From a virus, in IMG/VR virus record IMGVR_UViG_3300027983_000042, positions 1 to 37,559 of that record: 37,559 bases of DNA. One strand, 5' to 3'. A model generated the notes under the pieces. It made no database searches, was not told the origin of the DNA, and worked only from the letters and a program-made list of their open reading frames with translations. Of the stretch, positions 13,809 through 20,666 are shown piece by piece. Position numbers and translations under genes: made by a program. Position 1 is the stretch's first letter, and the number at the start of each line of letters is the position of its first letter.

Positions 13809-14021
13809 TTATTCTGAATCGACCTCCAAGTCGTACCCGGCATCTTGACCGAACACACGTTCGCCGAACACACGTTCGCCAAACACATGTTCGCCGGTGG
13901 CGTTAGGCGTACCTAACACATCGTCCCAACCCTCCGGCCGGCCGAAGACGGGGTGGTCAAGGATGTCTGCCCCTAAACGCTCTACCAGGATGTCTCGGAT
14001 GTGTCGCTGTCGCGGCCTCAC
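13809..14021 (-). CDS. Hypothetical protein with 5-residue tandem repeats
   Basis: 70 residues from GTG at 14021, overlapping the previous stop (GTGA). The basic N-terminus (RPRQRHIRDILVERL) is followed by three in-frame 15-bp repeats (13851-13895) encoding GEHVF, GERVF and GERVF. The two GERVF-coding units are identical at the DNA level, so the duplication is recent. Acidic C-terminus. Function unknown. Confidence 0.6.
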   Translation of the reverse strand: MRPRQRHIRDILVERLGADILDHPVFGRPEGWDDVLGTPNATGEHVFGERVFGERVFGQDAGYDLEVDSE

Positions 14022-14188
14022 GGTAGGTACCGTCCTTTCAGCTCGGCTATGTTGATTATCTCTGAATCGCTCGCGCCTTCATCAAGCGTGCGAGATTCCT
14101 TTTTGCTTAGCGATGATTCATCGACTACCCTGCAAGAGTCGTAATCCAGGATGGTGCCGGTGACAATGTCAATGATTAGTTTGCCCAT
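14018..14188 (-). CDS. Short hypothetical protein
   Basis: 56 residues (MGKLIIDIVTGTILDYDSCR...). The ATG overlaps the upstream stop as TAATG and the TGA overlaps the next GTG start, so it is embedded in a coupled four-gene unit. The sequence starts with a beta hairpin-like segment and ends in a charged helix. No family is recognised. Confidence 0.6.
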   Translation of the reverse strand: MGKLIIDIVTGTILDYDSCRVVDESSLSKKESRTLDEGASDSEIINIAELKGRYLP

Positions 14189-14394
14189 TAGTCTTTAGCT
14201 CCAGTAATCAGTGCGACAGAGTACTTGACTTCTGCCTCGCGATGAGCGGTCTTTGCTTCGCTGCGTGCAAACCGCGCATCTTCAAAAGCAGTCTCCGCCT
14301 CAATGAATGCGAGTTTTGCCAGGACGTAGGCAATCCCTGTTTTGGTGACGTAGGCAATCCCTGTTTTGGTGTATGTGTCTTGTGCTTCGCTCAT
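14188..14394 (-). CDS. Coiled-coil protein with a recent 24-bp duplication
   Basis: 68 residues from ATG at 14394 with AAGGAG 7 bases upstream. Residues 9-24 are a perfect tandem repeat TKTGIAYV-TKTGIAYV encoded by an exact 24-bp duplication (14324-14371). The rest is an Ala/Glu/Arg helix (LAFIEAETAFEDARFARSEA), a likely coiled coil. The identical DNA copies imply a recent slippage event. Confidence 0.65.
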   Translation of the reverse strand: MSEAQDTYTKTGIAYVTKTGIAYVLAKLAFIEAETAFEDARFARSEAKTAHREAEVKYSVALITGAKD

Positions 14395-14418
14395 TTCCAT
14401 TCTCCTTTTGTTATTAGT

Positions 14419-14592
14419 TTAATAAATCTTTATTTCTTGGACCCAGCGCATTTTATATGAGCGCCTTCGGGCATTCGCTTCAAGCCGGCGAGTTCTTTCA
14501 GGCTCTGGTAAAAGCATATAGGCGGCTACTCGCTTTCCGTTTTTGCGTTCGCGCTCGTATGCTTTTCTTTTGGCCCTGTCTAGGGTTGTCAT
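14419..14592 (-). CDS. Basic 57-residue protein
   Basis: MTTLDRAKRKAYERERK followed by an Arg/Lys-rich helical body and a short hydrophobic segment (VAAYMLLPEPE). It follows its promoter so closely (ATG 13 bases after the -10) that the leader is at most about 7 bases and holds no ribosome site. It begins with the MTT sequence common to the leaderless genes of this genome. Possibly DNA- or RNA-binding by charge alone. Confidence 0.6.
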   Translation of the reverse strand: MTTLDRAKRKAYERERKNGKRVAAYMLLPEPERTRRLEANARRRSYKMRWVQEIKIY

Positions 14593-14605
14593 TATAGGTA
14601 TGTTT

Positions 14606-14634
14606 AGTCTAACGACGTGCGTAGTTCTTCGGAT
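14606..14634 (-). promoter_or_regulatory. Shared-box promoter, variant
   Basis: Variant box ATCCGAAGAACTACGCA, 6 bases, -10 TAGACT; drives the gene starting at 14592. The upstream TAA stop of the preceding gene overlaps the box. Confidence 0.75.
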
Positions 14635-15105
14635 TTAGTCGGCACTCATTGGATTGGTTGCTGGTTCGTTAAATACCATTTGGTATAGGTCGCGCCCGGT
14701 CTGCCAGTCGGACCAGTTTCCGTCGCTACTGATGTCTACCTCGTCGCCGTAGTAGTGCTTGGCTCGTATTAGCGAAGCGGTGACTACTGCGTCGTAGGGC
14801 TTGTGCGCCGTTTTACAAAAGGTGAAAACACTTGGCTCGTCTTTGCGATAATTAACCTGCTCTTCTTTGGCCGGCCAGACAAATGACTCGTGCGACTCAT
14901 CGCCGATGCCGTTGAGTGATGTGATGCTCTCCGTGAACTTAGGCTTACTGCCTATCTCCCCGTGAGCATTGCCCAGCTTTATGCCCATCGTCGCCGCCGT
15001 TTCGCAAATGCGCTTTATATCTAACGACAATGCGCCGTATGATGCTTTGATGTGGGGCTGGTCCTGTGACCCTAACCCCCTGTACCAATAATGCGTGTAT
15101 CCCAT
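14635..15105 (-). CDS. MGYTHYW-type conserved phage protein
   Basis: 156 residues starting MGYTHYWYRGLG, a start shared by many phage hypothetical proteins. The central region has NAHGEIGSKPKF and a HESFVWPAK segment, and a later KPYDAVVTASLIRAKHYYGD. The family occurs widely in phages of Gram-positive and other bacteria, with no known activity. It is second in a two-gene unit with the acidic protein at 15107-15325. Its TAA is part of the next promoter's box. Confidence 0.75.
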   Translation of the reverse strand: MGYTHYWYRGLGSQDQPHIKASYGALSLDIKRICETAATMGIKLGNAHGEIGSKPKFTESITSLNGIGDESHESFVWPAKEEQVNYRKDEPSVFTFCKTAHKPYDAVVTASLIRAKHYYGDEVDISSDGNWSDWQTGRDLYQMVFNEPATNPMSAD

Positions 15106-15106
15106 A

Positions 15107-15325
15107 TTAAATCTCCTCGCCGTTTTCGTCTGTGAGTGTCATTAGGTCGTCGCCCATTTCTGTTAGGTCACTTGGACCATTGAGAAGAATGTACTCAATG
15201 ATTGCCGAGTCCGGAATATCATCTTCGGACTCGTAGGTGTCGTCAATGGTCCAGAGCACATCTTTGATGTGCGCGACCTCGTAAAGGACCGATTTTGTGG
15301 CTGTGATGTGCTTGGTTTTCATCAT
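15107..15325 (-). CDS. Small acidic hypothetical protein
   Basis: 72 residues, strongly acidic after a basic N-terminus (MMKTKHITATK). Asp/Glu-rich C-terminal half (TYESEDDIPDS, DLTEMGDD). It may mimic nucleic acid by charge, but no specific evidence exists. The ATGATG start follows the leader CTACTAGAAATGAGGA. Confidence 0.6.
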   Translation of the reverse strand: MMKTKHITATKSVLYEVAHIKDVLWTIDDTYESEDDIPDSAIIEYILLNGPSDLTEMGDDLMTLTDENGEEI

Positions 15326-15349
15326 TCCTCATTTCTAGTAGGTGACTAA

Positions 15350-15378
15350 ATCTTACTTGCCTGCGTTATTCTCCGGAT
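15350..15378 (-). promoter_or_regulatory. Shared-box promoter
   Basis: Box ATCCGGAGAATAACGCA, 6 bases, -10 TAAGAT, CTACTA 8 bases later. The box lies inside the last codons of the gene ending at 15366, whose TAA is within it. Confidence 0.88.
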
Positions 15379-15548
15379 TCGTACTGACATTCCATTCCGT
15401 CGCAACTGCCGAAGTTCAGGCAAAACGATTGGTAGTTAGTGCATTCCGTATCGCGTTCATCAGCTCCGCTGTCGTGCCGGTGCCGTTCCTGCCTACGGCC
15501 TCGGCGCTTACCGAGACCATAGGCAATCGACGTGGTAAAAATCCCCAC
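15366..15548 (-). CDS. Small Cys-rich protein with hydrophobic start
   Basis: 60 residues from GTG at 15548, which overlaps the previous stop (TAGTG). MGIFTTSIAYGLGKRRGRR is followed by ECTNYQSFCLNFGSCDGMEC, a four-cysteine motif seen in other small phage proteins that begin with a Gly-rich hydrophobic stretch and a basic patch. Probably a metal-binding, membrane-associated peptide. Its last codons overlap the next promoter box. Confidence 0.65.
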   Translation of the reverse strand: MGIFTTSIAYGLGKRRGRRQERHRHDSGADERDTECTNYQSFCLNFGSCDGMECQYESGE

Positions 15549-16000
15549 TAGCTATTGGCGCTCGCCATTAGTTCTAGAACGGCGTCATTCAGCGAACCGC
15601 GTGCCTTGCCATCATCCGTAATGACATTCTCAACGTCGTCGCCAAAACGCATTGCCGAGCAAACGTTGTTACGGCTGGCACAAACGACTAAGCGCACTCT
15701 GCGCTTTTCTGGATGTTCTGACGGTGGACCATCAAAGTCAATGGCGTCGGGCCCGCACGGTGCTGCCCAACCACCTGTAACCAGGGCAATGTCGCCTTGC
15801 TGTGCGACTTCGCGCGCTTCGTCGCTGTCAAGCAAGTTATAGACATCACTCCACGCTTGCTCTAGGGCAACTACCACGTCGCCCTGTTCGTTGGTTTTTA
15901 CGGAGTAAAGTTCCGCGCGCTCTGGCACGAACTCTTTCCGATTAACGAACCCGTCGTTAAGCACTGTCTCAATCTTTGTGGCTATCTCAATGTTCATCAT
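15548..16000 (-). CDS. Hypothetical actinophage protein
   Basis: 150 residues. An N-terminal helical segment (IEIATKIETVLNDGFV) is followed by a beta-rich region (AELYSVKTNEQGDVVVALE), a Gly/Pro segment GGWAAPCGPDAIDFDGPPSE, and RRVRLVVCASRNNV. It seems globular and cytoplasmic. No family is recognised with confidence. Leader CTACTAGAGAAAAGGA. Confidence 0.65.
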   Translation of the reverse strand: MMNIEIATKIETVLNDGFVNRKEFVPERAELYSVKTNEQGDVVVALEQAWSDVYNLLDSDEAREVAQQGDIALVTGGWAAPCGPDAIDFDGPPSEHPEKRRVRLVVCASRNNVCSAMRFGDDVENVITDDGKARGSLNDAVLELMASANS

Positions 16001-16030
16001 TGTCCTTTTCTCTAGTAGTGGTTTATCTGT

Positions 16031-16059
16031 ACTTTACATCACTGCGCCGTTCTCCGGAT
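16031..16059 (-). promoter_or_regulatory. Shared-box promoter
   Basis: Box ATCCGGAGAACGGCGCA, 6 bases, -10 TAAAGT; serves the gene starting at 16000. CTACTA is 12 rather than 8 bases after the -10. Confidence 0.82.
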
Positions 16060-16062
16060 TAT

Positions 16063-16077
16063 CTATCCGCCACCGTC
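16063..16077 (-). repeat. GACGGTGGCGGATAG repeat, copy 8
   Basis: Two-base variant that supplies the last codons and TAG stop of the gene ending at 16063. Confidence 0.75.
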
Positions 16078-16491
16078 AATAATAAAAGAGTCGGCCCCGA
16101 TGGTGGTCTCGCCATCGACCCATTGTCCGGATTCGCCGTATTGGACGTGGACGCCAGCAACGGGATGACGATTCTCATACTTGCCGAATAATTCAGTACC
16201 GCGCCAAGCAAGGTCGCAACACGGCGTCTCGGATTCGCAAAGATGTTGGCCCTTGTCAAAGCTCGCCCGGAGTAATGGGAATGTGTCAAGAAATTTCACA
16301 ATGCAATCGTGGCAGAATATCCATTGTTGGCTATCTTGATTCCCTAGTAGTACGCCGACATCATCGGAGAACCCGTCACAATATCCGAATAGCTGATAGG
16401 GCAGAGTCCATCCGTTCGCCGGCAATGTCTCATTGTACGGGATGTACGACTCGGCACATGCCGAACATATAGTGGCCGGCCCGTCGCTCAT
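16063..16491 (-). CDS. Cys/His-rich probable zinc-binding protein
   Basis: 142 residues. CSACAESYIPYNET near the start, then CHDC and a later CCDL give several metal-ligand pairs. A segment resembling CxxC...YIPxNE also occurs in the protein at 23311-23544, so the two may share an N-terminal zinc-finger design. The ATG overlaps the previous stop. The C-terminal IIDGGG is encoded by a copy of the dispersed GACGGTGG repeat, so the repeat may have replaced the original end. Confidence 0.65.
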   Translation of the reverse strand: MSDGPATICSACAESYIPYNETLPANGWTLPYQLFGYCDGFSDDVGVLLGNQDSQQWIFCHDCIVKFLDTFPLLRASFDKGQHLCESETPCCDLAWRGTELFGKYENRHPVAGVHVQYGESGQWVDGETTIGADSFIIDGGG

Positions 16492-16919
16492 CCAGAGAGC
16501 CTAGCAAATAATTCATCATCGGTGAGTGAGCGAACTATCGGCGGTGTGTTGCGAGCAACATCGGCGGTGTGTTCTAGCAGGGCAATCATTCCAGTATTTG
16601 CCAGGAGAGAGTCGCACCACTCAACGAAATCATCACACATTAATTTTTCGTGAACGTCGGTGTCGTAACCTTCATCATCGGTTTCTCCACACACTAGAAC
16701 ATCTCCAGCGATGGGGCGCTGAGTGAGCGCACTTGCGATGAGATTCATTTCTGAACCGTTGAGTAATCCCATATCATCAACGTAAATTGTGCCGAGCGAA
16801 AATCCAACGGCGTCAAACGCACCGCCACCGGCGACAAGCGTAGAAATAGAATGATGGTCATCGCGCTCGCGCACGATGTCAACGCACTCGCCGCTGGTTT
16901 TGATAAGTAGTGATTTCAT
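16488..16919 (-). CDS. DUF3846-like protein
   Basis: 143 residues. The middle has LGTIYVDDMGLLNGSEMNL then ASALTQRPIAGDVLVCGETD, which fits the DUF3846 pattern (a V-DDEGLLNG-x-N strand-turn followed by a PI-G-VLV segment). This domain is common in phages, and its function is unknown. The C-terminal helix-rich tail is variable. Transcribed from the promoter at 16947-16975, with the next gene coupled by ATGA. Confidence 0.78.
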   Translation of the reverse strand: MKSLLIKTSGECVDIVRERDDHHSISTLVAGGGAFDAVGFSLGTIYVDDMGLLNGSEMNLIASALTQRPIAGDVLVCGETDDEGYDTDVHEKLMCDDFVEWCDSLLANTGMIALLEHTADVARNTPPIVRSLTDDELFARLSG

Positions 16920-16946
16920 TTTGTCTCCCGTGTAGTAGGTGTTTTT

Positions 16947-16975
16947 ATCTTAGGTCAATGCGTGTTTCTCCGGAT
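16947..16975 (-). promoter_or_regulatory. Shared-box promoter
   Basis: Box ATCCGGAGAAACACGCA, 6 bases, -10 TAAGAT, CTACTA after 8 bases, then GGGAGA and the ATG at 16919. A GGCCGGCC palindrome abuts the box. Confidence 0.88.
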
Positions 16976-17012
16976 GTCGGCCGGCCATGACACCAGCCGA
17001 CATCCGAAATGA

Positions 17013-17234
17013 TTAGGAACGAGCGTACTTGTACGACTCGTCTTCAGCATTTTCGGTGATGCCGACGTGCCACTCAAATGTTGGGCGTGTCTCGGCGTAC
17101 TCTTGCTCAAACTTTAATTTGCATGAGAGAGCTAGGCCCTTGTCCGAAAATGAATTGATGAGCGCGGGGACCCAGCCGATGTGTGTGAAATCTTCGTATC
17201 CCCGGAATTCCCACTTGATTACCTGATAGTGCAT
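17013..17234 (-). CDS. Small hypothetical protein
   Basis: 73 residues with aromatic-rich strands (YQVIKWEFRGYEDF, PTFEWHVGITE), probably a small beta-alpha fold. No family is recognised. Its leader, of about 40 bases, ends AAAGGGGC before the ATG. It shares a divergent promoter region with the plus-strand gene at 17382. Confidence 0.6.
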   Translation of the reverse strand: MHYQVIKWEFRGYEDFTHIGWVPALINSFSDKGLALSCKLKFEQEYAETRPTFEWHVGITENAEDESYKYARS

Positions 17235-17282
17235 TTATGCCCCTTTGGTCTAATGCCCCCCTAGTTCGGTAGGGCAACACTC

Positions 17283-17311
17283 AACCTACTACCCTGCGTT
17301 GTTCTCCGGAT
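17283..17311 (-). promoter_or_regulatory. Shared-box promoter (divergent, minus side)
   Basis: Box ATCCGGAGAACAACGCA, 6 bases, -10 TAGGTT. It faces the plus-strand box 10 bases away. Confidence 0.85.
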
Positions 17312-17321
17312 TAGCTCGGCA

Positions 17322-17350
17322 ATCCGGAGAATGACGCACTCCACTAAGGT
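17322..17350 (+). promoter_or_regulatory. Shared-box promoter (divergent, plus side)
   Basis: Box ATCCGGAGAATGACGCA, 6 bases, -10 TAAGGT, CTACTA after 8 bases, then CGGAGA and ATG at 17382. With its partner it forms the inverted repeat TTCTCCGGATT...AATCCGGAGAA. Confidence 0.88.
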
Positions 17351-17381
17351 GGGGATACCTACTAGAAACGGAGACTGAAAA

Positions 17382-17660
17382 ATGTTCTCATACCAAACGG
17401 AAATGCGAAAGACATCAGACGGTCAGCGTGGTCGCGACGGTGGCGAGAAAAAATACATCGTTCGCGTACAGCAAAATGCGCGCGGCACTTACACTCTGAT
17501 TGTGTTTTACGGCAAAGCTAGTTACGGTTGCTCGCTCGTGAACAAAGAGATTGGGGATTACTCCAATAAGTATCTGGCCCTTTACGCGGCACGCGACATT
17601 GAGGACAAAAAGTTCGCTAAGGGCTACTACGTCAAATCAACAACACGAGAGGGAGACTAA
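17382..17660 (+). CDS. Small hypothetical protein
   Basis: 92 residues, basic (KKYIVRVQQNARGTYTLIVF suggests a beta hairpin). The tail has Tyr/Lys-rich repeats (NKYLALYAARDIEDKKFAKG). It might bind nucleic acid, judging from charge only. The next gene starts 2 bases after the stop, with its ribosome site (GGGAG) inside this gene's end. Confidence 0.6.
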   Translation: MFSYQTEMRKTSDGQRGRDGGEKKYIVRVQQNARGTYTLIVFYGKASYGCSLVNKEIGDYSNKYLALYAARDIEDKKFAKGYYVKSTTREGD

Positions 17661-17661
17661 A

Positions 17662-17832
17662 ATGACACGCTGGAATGTCACGTTCGCCGGCAATATCTTT
17701 TCGCTTGTCACGTCGGCAGAGGCGAACAATGAAGAAGAAGCCATTAAGTTTGCGTCGACCGCGCTGATGGATTACTACGGTTGGGATGTTGCGGAAGTGT
17801 CACACGACATTGACGCCGAGGAACAAGAGTAA
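17662..17832 (+). CDS. Small hypothetical protein
   Basis: 56 residues from ATG at 17662 with GGGAGA 6 bases upstream; a longer in-frame reading from 17551 lies inside the previous gene and has no ribosome site. MTRWNVTFAGNIFSLVTSAE followed by an acidic helix suggests a beta-alpha fold. Its TAA is the first part of the next promoter box. Confidence 0.6.
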   Translation: MTRWNVTFAGNIFSLVTSAEANNEEEAIKFASTALMDYYGWDVAEVSHDIDAEEQE

Positions 17833-17860
17833 TCCGGAGAACAACGCAGGCCCGTAAGAT
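17832..17860 (+). promoter_or_regulatory. Shared-box promoter
   Basis: Box ATCCGGAGAACAACGCA, 6 bases, -10 TAAGAT, CTACTA after 8 bases; a near-consensus copy. Confidence 0.9.
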
Positions 17861-17888
17861 AAAAGTATCTACTAAAAGGAGAATGCAA

Positions 17889-18173
17889 ATGACCAACCAG
17901 CCGCACGAAGTTACATTCCAACTACAAGGAGTCGTAGGAATGTCCAGCTCGCAACTTGACCGAGCCGTTTTTGTTTCCGGGCATACCGATAAATATGGGA
18001 AGTGGAACGAAGCCCGTTTTATTCTCTCGCTCGCCGGTAACGGGGAATACGTTATGACGGGCGATGTCGCCGAAGAATCTTTTGCGGAATTGGCACTCAC
18101 CATCTCGCGACGTGACAGTATCAGCAAGTGGTTTGATGCCACTCGTGATTTGGTCGGAGTGGTGGGAATCTAA
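17889..18173 (+). CDS. Hypothetical protein
   Basis: 94 residues from ATG at 17889 (AAGGAG 8 bases upstream); the earlier ATG at 17883 is too close to that site. The N-terminal half reads as beta strands (HEVTFQLQGVV, RAVFVSGHTDKYGKW, ARFILSLAG). No family is recognised. Sole gene on its transcript before another promoter. Confidence 0.62.
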   Translation: MTNQPHEVTFQLQGVVGMSSSQLDRAVFVSGHTDKYGKWNEARFILSLAGNGEYVMTGDVAEESFAELALTISRRDSISKWFDATRDLVGVVGI

Positions 18174-18201
18174 TCCGGAGAACAGCGCAGGCAAGTAGGG
18201 T
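18173..18201 (+). promoter_or_regulatory. Shared-box promoter
   Basis: Box ATCCGGAGAACAGCGCA, 6 bases, -10 TAGGGT, CTACTA after 8 bases. The upstream gene's TAA overlaps the box start. Confidence 0.87.
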
Positions 18202-18230
18202 AAAGATACCTACTAGAAAAGGAGACCGAG

Positions 18231-18380
18231 ATGGACAGAGAGACTCTAACCAAAATGAGGGATGCGGCGTGGGAACGCTATGAGGCCGAGCAGGCCGAGC
18301 AGAGGCGCAACGACTCGCAGACAATGCGCGATTCTGATGCGCTCATTCTTGCCGAGTGGGGAACGGCTGGCCACCCGTGA
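18231..18380 (+). CDS. Short charged helical protein
   Basis: 49 residues (MDRETLTKMRDAAWERYEAE...), strongly helical with an AEQAEQRR segment. AAAGGAG lies 7 bases before the ATG. Its TGA overlaps the GTG start of the next gene (GTGA). Function unknown. Confidence 0.6.
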   Translation: MDRETLTKMRDAAWERYEAEQAEQRRNDSQTMRDSDALILAEWGTAGHP

Positions 18381-18769
18381 CCCCAAATGACGTCAAAGAA
18401 ATGCGCCGACTCAGTATCGCGTCGCTGGAGATTCACGACGTAGATGATGTTTACGCGATGGAGACAGATGCGCTGCTTGACGCGCACTTTTATCTTAACA
18501 CTCGCATTGATGAGATGGACGAAACGTCAGAGGCGTGCGATATTGGTCCGATATTTGCGGAGATGGGTCTTAATCCGGAGGAGACGATAGAGATAAGTGT
18601 CGGTGAACTAATCACGCTCATTGGCTCAAAGATTGCTCAGGCGAAGTGGCTTGACTCGCTCGACGACGATGAAAGGGAGAGGCTCGCGCAATTTACGGCG
18701 ATGCTCAAAGATACAATCGGTGAAATATCCGAGGCAATTAAAAAGGATAAAAGGCGGCGCAATAACTAG
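18377..18769 (+). CDS. Acidic helical hypothetical protein
   Basis: 130 residues from GTG at 18377, chosen because of the GTGA overlap with the preceding stop; GTG 18356 is an unlikely alternative. Long acidic helices (NDVKEMRRLSIASLEIHDVD) and a Lys/Arg tail (KKDKRRRNN). No domain is recognised. Confidence 0.62.
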   Translation: MTPNDVKEMRRLSIASLEIHDVDDVYAMETDALLDAHFYLNTRIDEMDETSEACDIGPIFAEMGLNPEETIEISVGELITLIGSKIAQAKWLDSLDDDERERLAQFTAMLKDTIGEISEAIKKDKRRRNN

Positions 18770-18780
18770 GGGCCGGCCGC

Positions 18781-18809
18781 GTCCGGAGAGTCACGCAAGC
18801 CGATAAACT
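18781..18809 (+). promoter_or_regulatory. Shared-box promoter
   Basis: Box GTCCGGAGAGTCACGCA, 6 bases, -10 TAAACT; leader CTGCTAAAAGGAG. A GGCCGGCC palindrome lies 2 bases upstream of the box. Confidence 0.83.
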
Positions 18810-18836
18810 AAAAACATCTGCTAAAAGGAGACACGA

Positions 18837-19124
18837 ATGACCAAACAATCGCACGATGAATTACTGGAAGCCCTAGAGGCGAGTCTTACCAGTAGTATCC
18901 ATTACTACAACGCAGTACTTGAGGAAGTTCAGGCAAAAAAATACACGATAAAAGAAGCCCGCGCCGATTTACAGAGCCTGCTATTTAATGAGGGAACGGA
19001 TATCATCGCTATTCTCCAAGAGATGAGCGATGGAGATGGACAATTCAGCGCGAACCTGTTAAAGATGGACCTGCTAGATGTAGACCTGCTAGATGTAGAC
19101 CTACCCGTTGAGGAGACTAAATGA
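18837..19124 (+). CDS. Helical acidic protein with duplicated end
   Basis: 95 residues; helical (HDELLEALEASLTSSIHYYN). Near the C-terminus an exact 15-bp duplication (19068-19097) gives LLDVD-LLDVD, followed by a third diverged unit. Its stop overlaps the next ATG. Function unknown. Confidence 0.6.
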   Translation: MTKQSHDELLEALEASLTSSIHYYNAVLEEVQAKKYTIKEARADLQSLLFNEGTDIIAILQEMSDGDGQFSANLLKMDLLDVDLLDVDLPVEETK

Positions 19125-19621
19125 CATTACTAGCACCAATCACCGGCACAATGGTGGATGAAGTTCATTCCAAATTGTGGGCCGAGGCGATAGATACTCA
19201 CGGCGACAGATACAAAGTTCCAGGCGACATCGCGCAGAACATCTCGGACATCACTCGTGGGATGTACGTCCTACAAAGTTGGGATGGCCGAGGCTCAGCT
19301 ATCACCCGGCTCAATGGTTATTCCGTAGATGAGGCAGTAATGATTCATCTCGTGAACACTTATTGCGATGATGACATTGACGAGGATGAGCCGTTAGTAG
19401 TTACATACGAGAGTCGCGAAAAGAAGTACGAAAAAATGGCGACGTATGCTCACGCCAATGTCTTTGAGCAATTCACCACAGAGCATCTCGTTGAGGTCGG
19501 TGGGTTCTCATATCAAACGACACTCAAGTACCTACAAGAATCGCTTGACTATCGCAAGGTCAAGAAAGGTTTATGGGAGTGCCGTGATAACAAGGCCGAG
19601 CGAGATGCCGCCAAGAACTAA
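19121..19621 (+). CDS. Hypothetical protein with winged-helix-like C-terminus
   Basis: 166 residues. Residues about 110-155 (FEQFTTEHLVEVGGFSYQTT, LKYLQESLDYRKVKKGLWEC) fit a helix-turn-helix and wing, as in DNA-binding regulators. The N-terminal part (GDRYKVPGDIAQNISDITRG) is unassigned. It is co-translated with the upstream gene (ATGA overlap). A sequence-specific DNA-binding role is plausible but unproven. Confidence 0.6.
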   Translation: MTLLAPITGTMVDEVHSKLWAEAIDTHGDRYKVPGDIAQNISDITRGMYVLQSWDGRGSAITRLNGYSVDEAVMIHLVNTYCDDDIDEDEPLVVTYESREKKYEKMATYAHANVFEQFTTEHLVEVGGFSYQTTLKYLQESLDYRKVKKGLWECRDNKAERDAAKN

Positions 19622-19677
19622 CCAGGCAGGTTGATTTATGGGCCGGCCGATAGTATCGTGACGGTATAACTTACACA

Positions 19678-19899
19678 ATGGCCCCGCTTGAGAAGTACTT
19701 ACTTGCTAATGTCGAGACTCAGATACCGGTCACCATCACCCTGGACGGCGGCACGTGGTCAATGATATTAGAAACGATTGAGGTGTCTGTCGCCCGGCTT
19801 ATTGCCGACAGCTTGCCGGGGATGGCCGAGGAACTAGGAGATGTGAGGGACATCATAATGATGAGTATCCCGATTCCGGAGAATAACGCGCCCGTCTAA
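19678..19899 (+). CDS. Small hypothetical protein, possibly leaderless
   Basis: 73 residues. TATAAC lies 7 bases before the ATG with no ribosome site, suggesting a leaderless transcript independent of the shared box. Central segment is helical (ILETIEVSVARLIADSLPGM). The last codons carry the next promoter's box, and the stop TAA is part of that promoter's -10 (TAAGAT). Confidence 0.55.
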   Translation: MAPLEKYLLANVETQIPVTITLDGGTWSMILETIEVSVARLIADSLPGMAEELGDVRDIIMMSIPIPENNAPV

Positions 19900-19902
19900 G
19901 AT
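19874..19902 (+). promoter_or_regulatory. Shared-box promoter inside a gene end
   Basis: Box TTCCGGAGAATAACGCG, 6 bases, -10 TAAGAT, CTACTA after 8 bases. It is almost entirely within the coding end of the gene stopping at 19899. Confidence 0.85.
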
Positions 19903-19929
19903 AGAAGTACCTACTAAAAGGAGATGAAA

Positions 19930-20331
19930 ATGACCATTAAGCCACAGCAGATAAAAGATATGCGAATAGATATGCTTGAGGCACTCAAGCCTGTTGCCGA
20001 AAAGTACGGGCTTGCCCTTGACAAGACAAATGCCAAGTACTCAGAAACAACCGTAACATTTTCTCTCGGATTTACTGAAGTGGAATTAGATGCCAACGGA
20101 GTAAATCTCTTGAGCGAGTGGGCAATTGCTTACAATTCATTTCACAAAAGTTATGACCTACCCGCAGGCATTTTGAGCAAGACATTTACCAACGGTGGGA
20201 AAACATTTGTGTTCGCAGGGGTCGCCATAAGCCGTAGCAAATACCCATTTGTTGGTTTAAACAAAAAGACCAAAGAAGTGATTTTCTTTACAGACGGACC
20301 GACCATTAGGAAGCAATTAGTGGGCATCTGA
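19930..20331 (+). CDS. Conserved-type phage hypothetical protein
   Basis: 133 residues from ATG at 19930 (AAGGAG 8 bases upstream; ATG 19924 overlaps that site). The C-terminal region (LSKTFTNGGKTFVFAGVAIS followed by KYPFVGLNKKT) is the G-KTF-x-IVGL-x-KYPV-like module seen in small phage proteins of unknown role. The stop overlaps the next ATG (TGATG). Confidence 0.65.
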   Translation: MTIKPQQIKDMRIDMLEALKPVAEKYGLALDKTNAKYSETTVTFSLGFTEVELDANGVNLLSEWAIAYNSFHKSYDLPAGILSKTFTNGGKTFVFAGVAISRSKYPFVGLNKKTKEVIFFTDGPTIRKQLVGI

Positions 20332-20666
20332 TGCCATTAAATCACAACCCAATATTTCGTAGACGACAATGTGCGGCGCTCGCCATAGTGGTCGCCGTAG
20401 TAATATCATTTTTTGCGTGGGCGATAAACGACCTGGATAACCGGCAGACGGCGTTTAAGTGTTATGCCAATGTCGTCACGGTTGAGCATTACGACACGCT
20501 CTGGTCAATTGTCCGGGGAAATTGTAGTGGCAACCATATTGCCGCAATTGATTATCACGTCAAAGTTTACGGTACGGATATTTTTCCGGGTCAGCAGATA
20601 TTTCTGGCCGACAATAATGATTGTGAACTAACTAATCTGTTAGGCGAGATTTACGAGACCTGTTAA
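20331..20666 (+). CDS. Membrane-anchored LysM-domain protein
   Basis: 111 residues. The basic N-terminus (FRRRQ) and hydrophobic helix (about residues 13-31) form a signal anchor, so the rest should face the cell wall. Residues about 46-100 read VTVEHYDTLWSIVRGNCSGN, later YGTDIFPGQQIFLAD, the LysM layout (D-T-L-W-x-I, I-x-PGQ-I). LysM binds N-acetylglucosamine of peptidoglycan. It may position a host-wall-acting factor or block superinfection. Two cysteines (CSG, CEL) may form a disulfide. Confidence 0.72.
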   Translation: MPLNHNPIFRRRQCAALAIVVAVVISFFAWAINDLDNRQTAFKCYANVVTVEHYDTLWSIVRGNCSGNHIAAIDYHVKVYGTDIFPGQQIFLADNNDCELTNLLGEIYETC

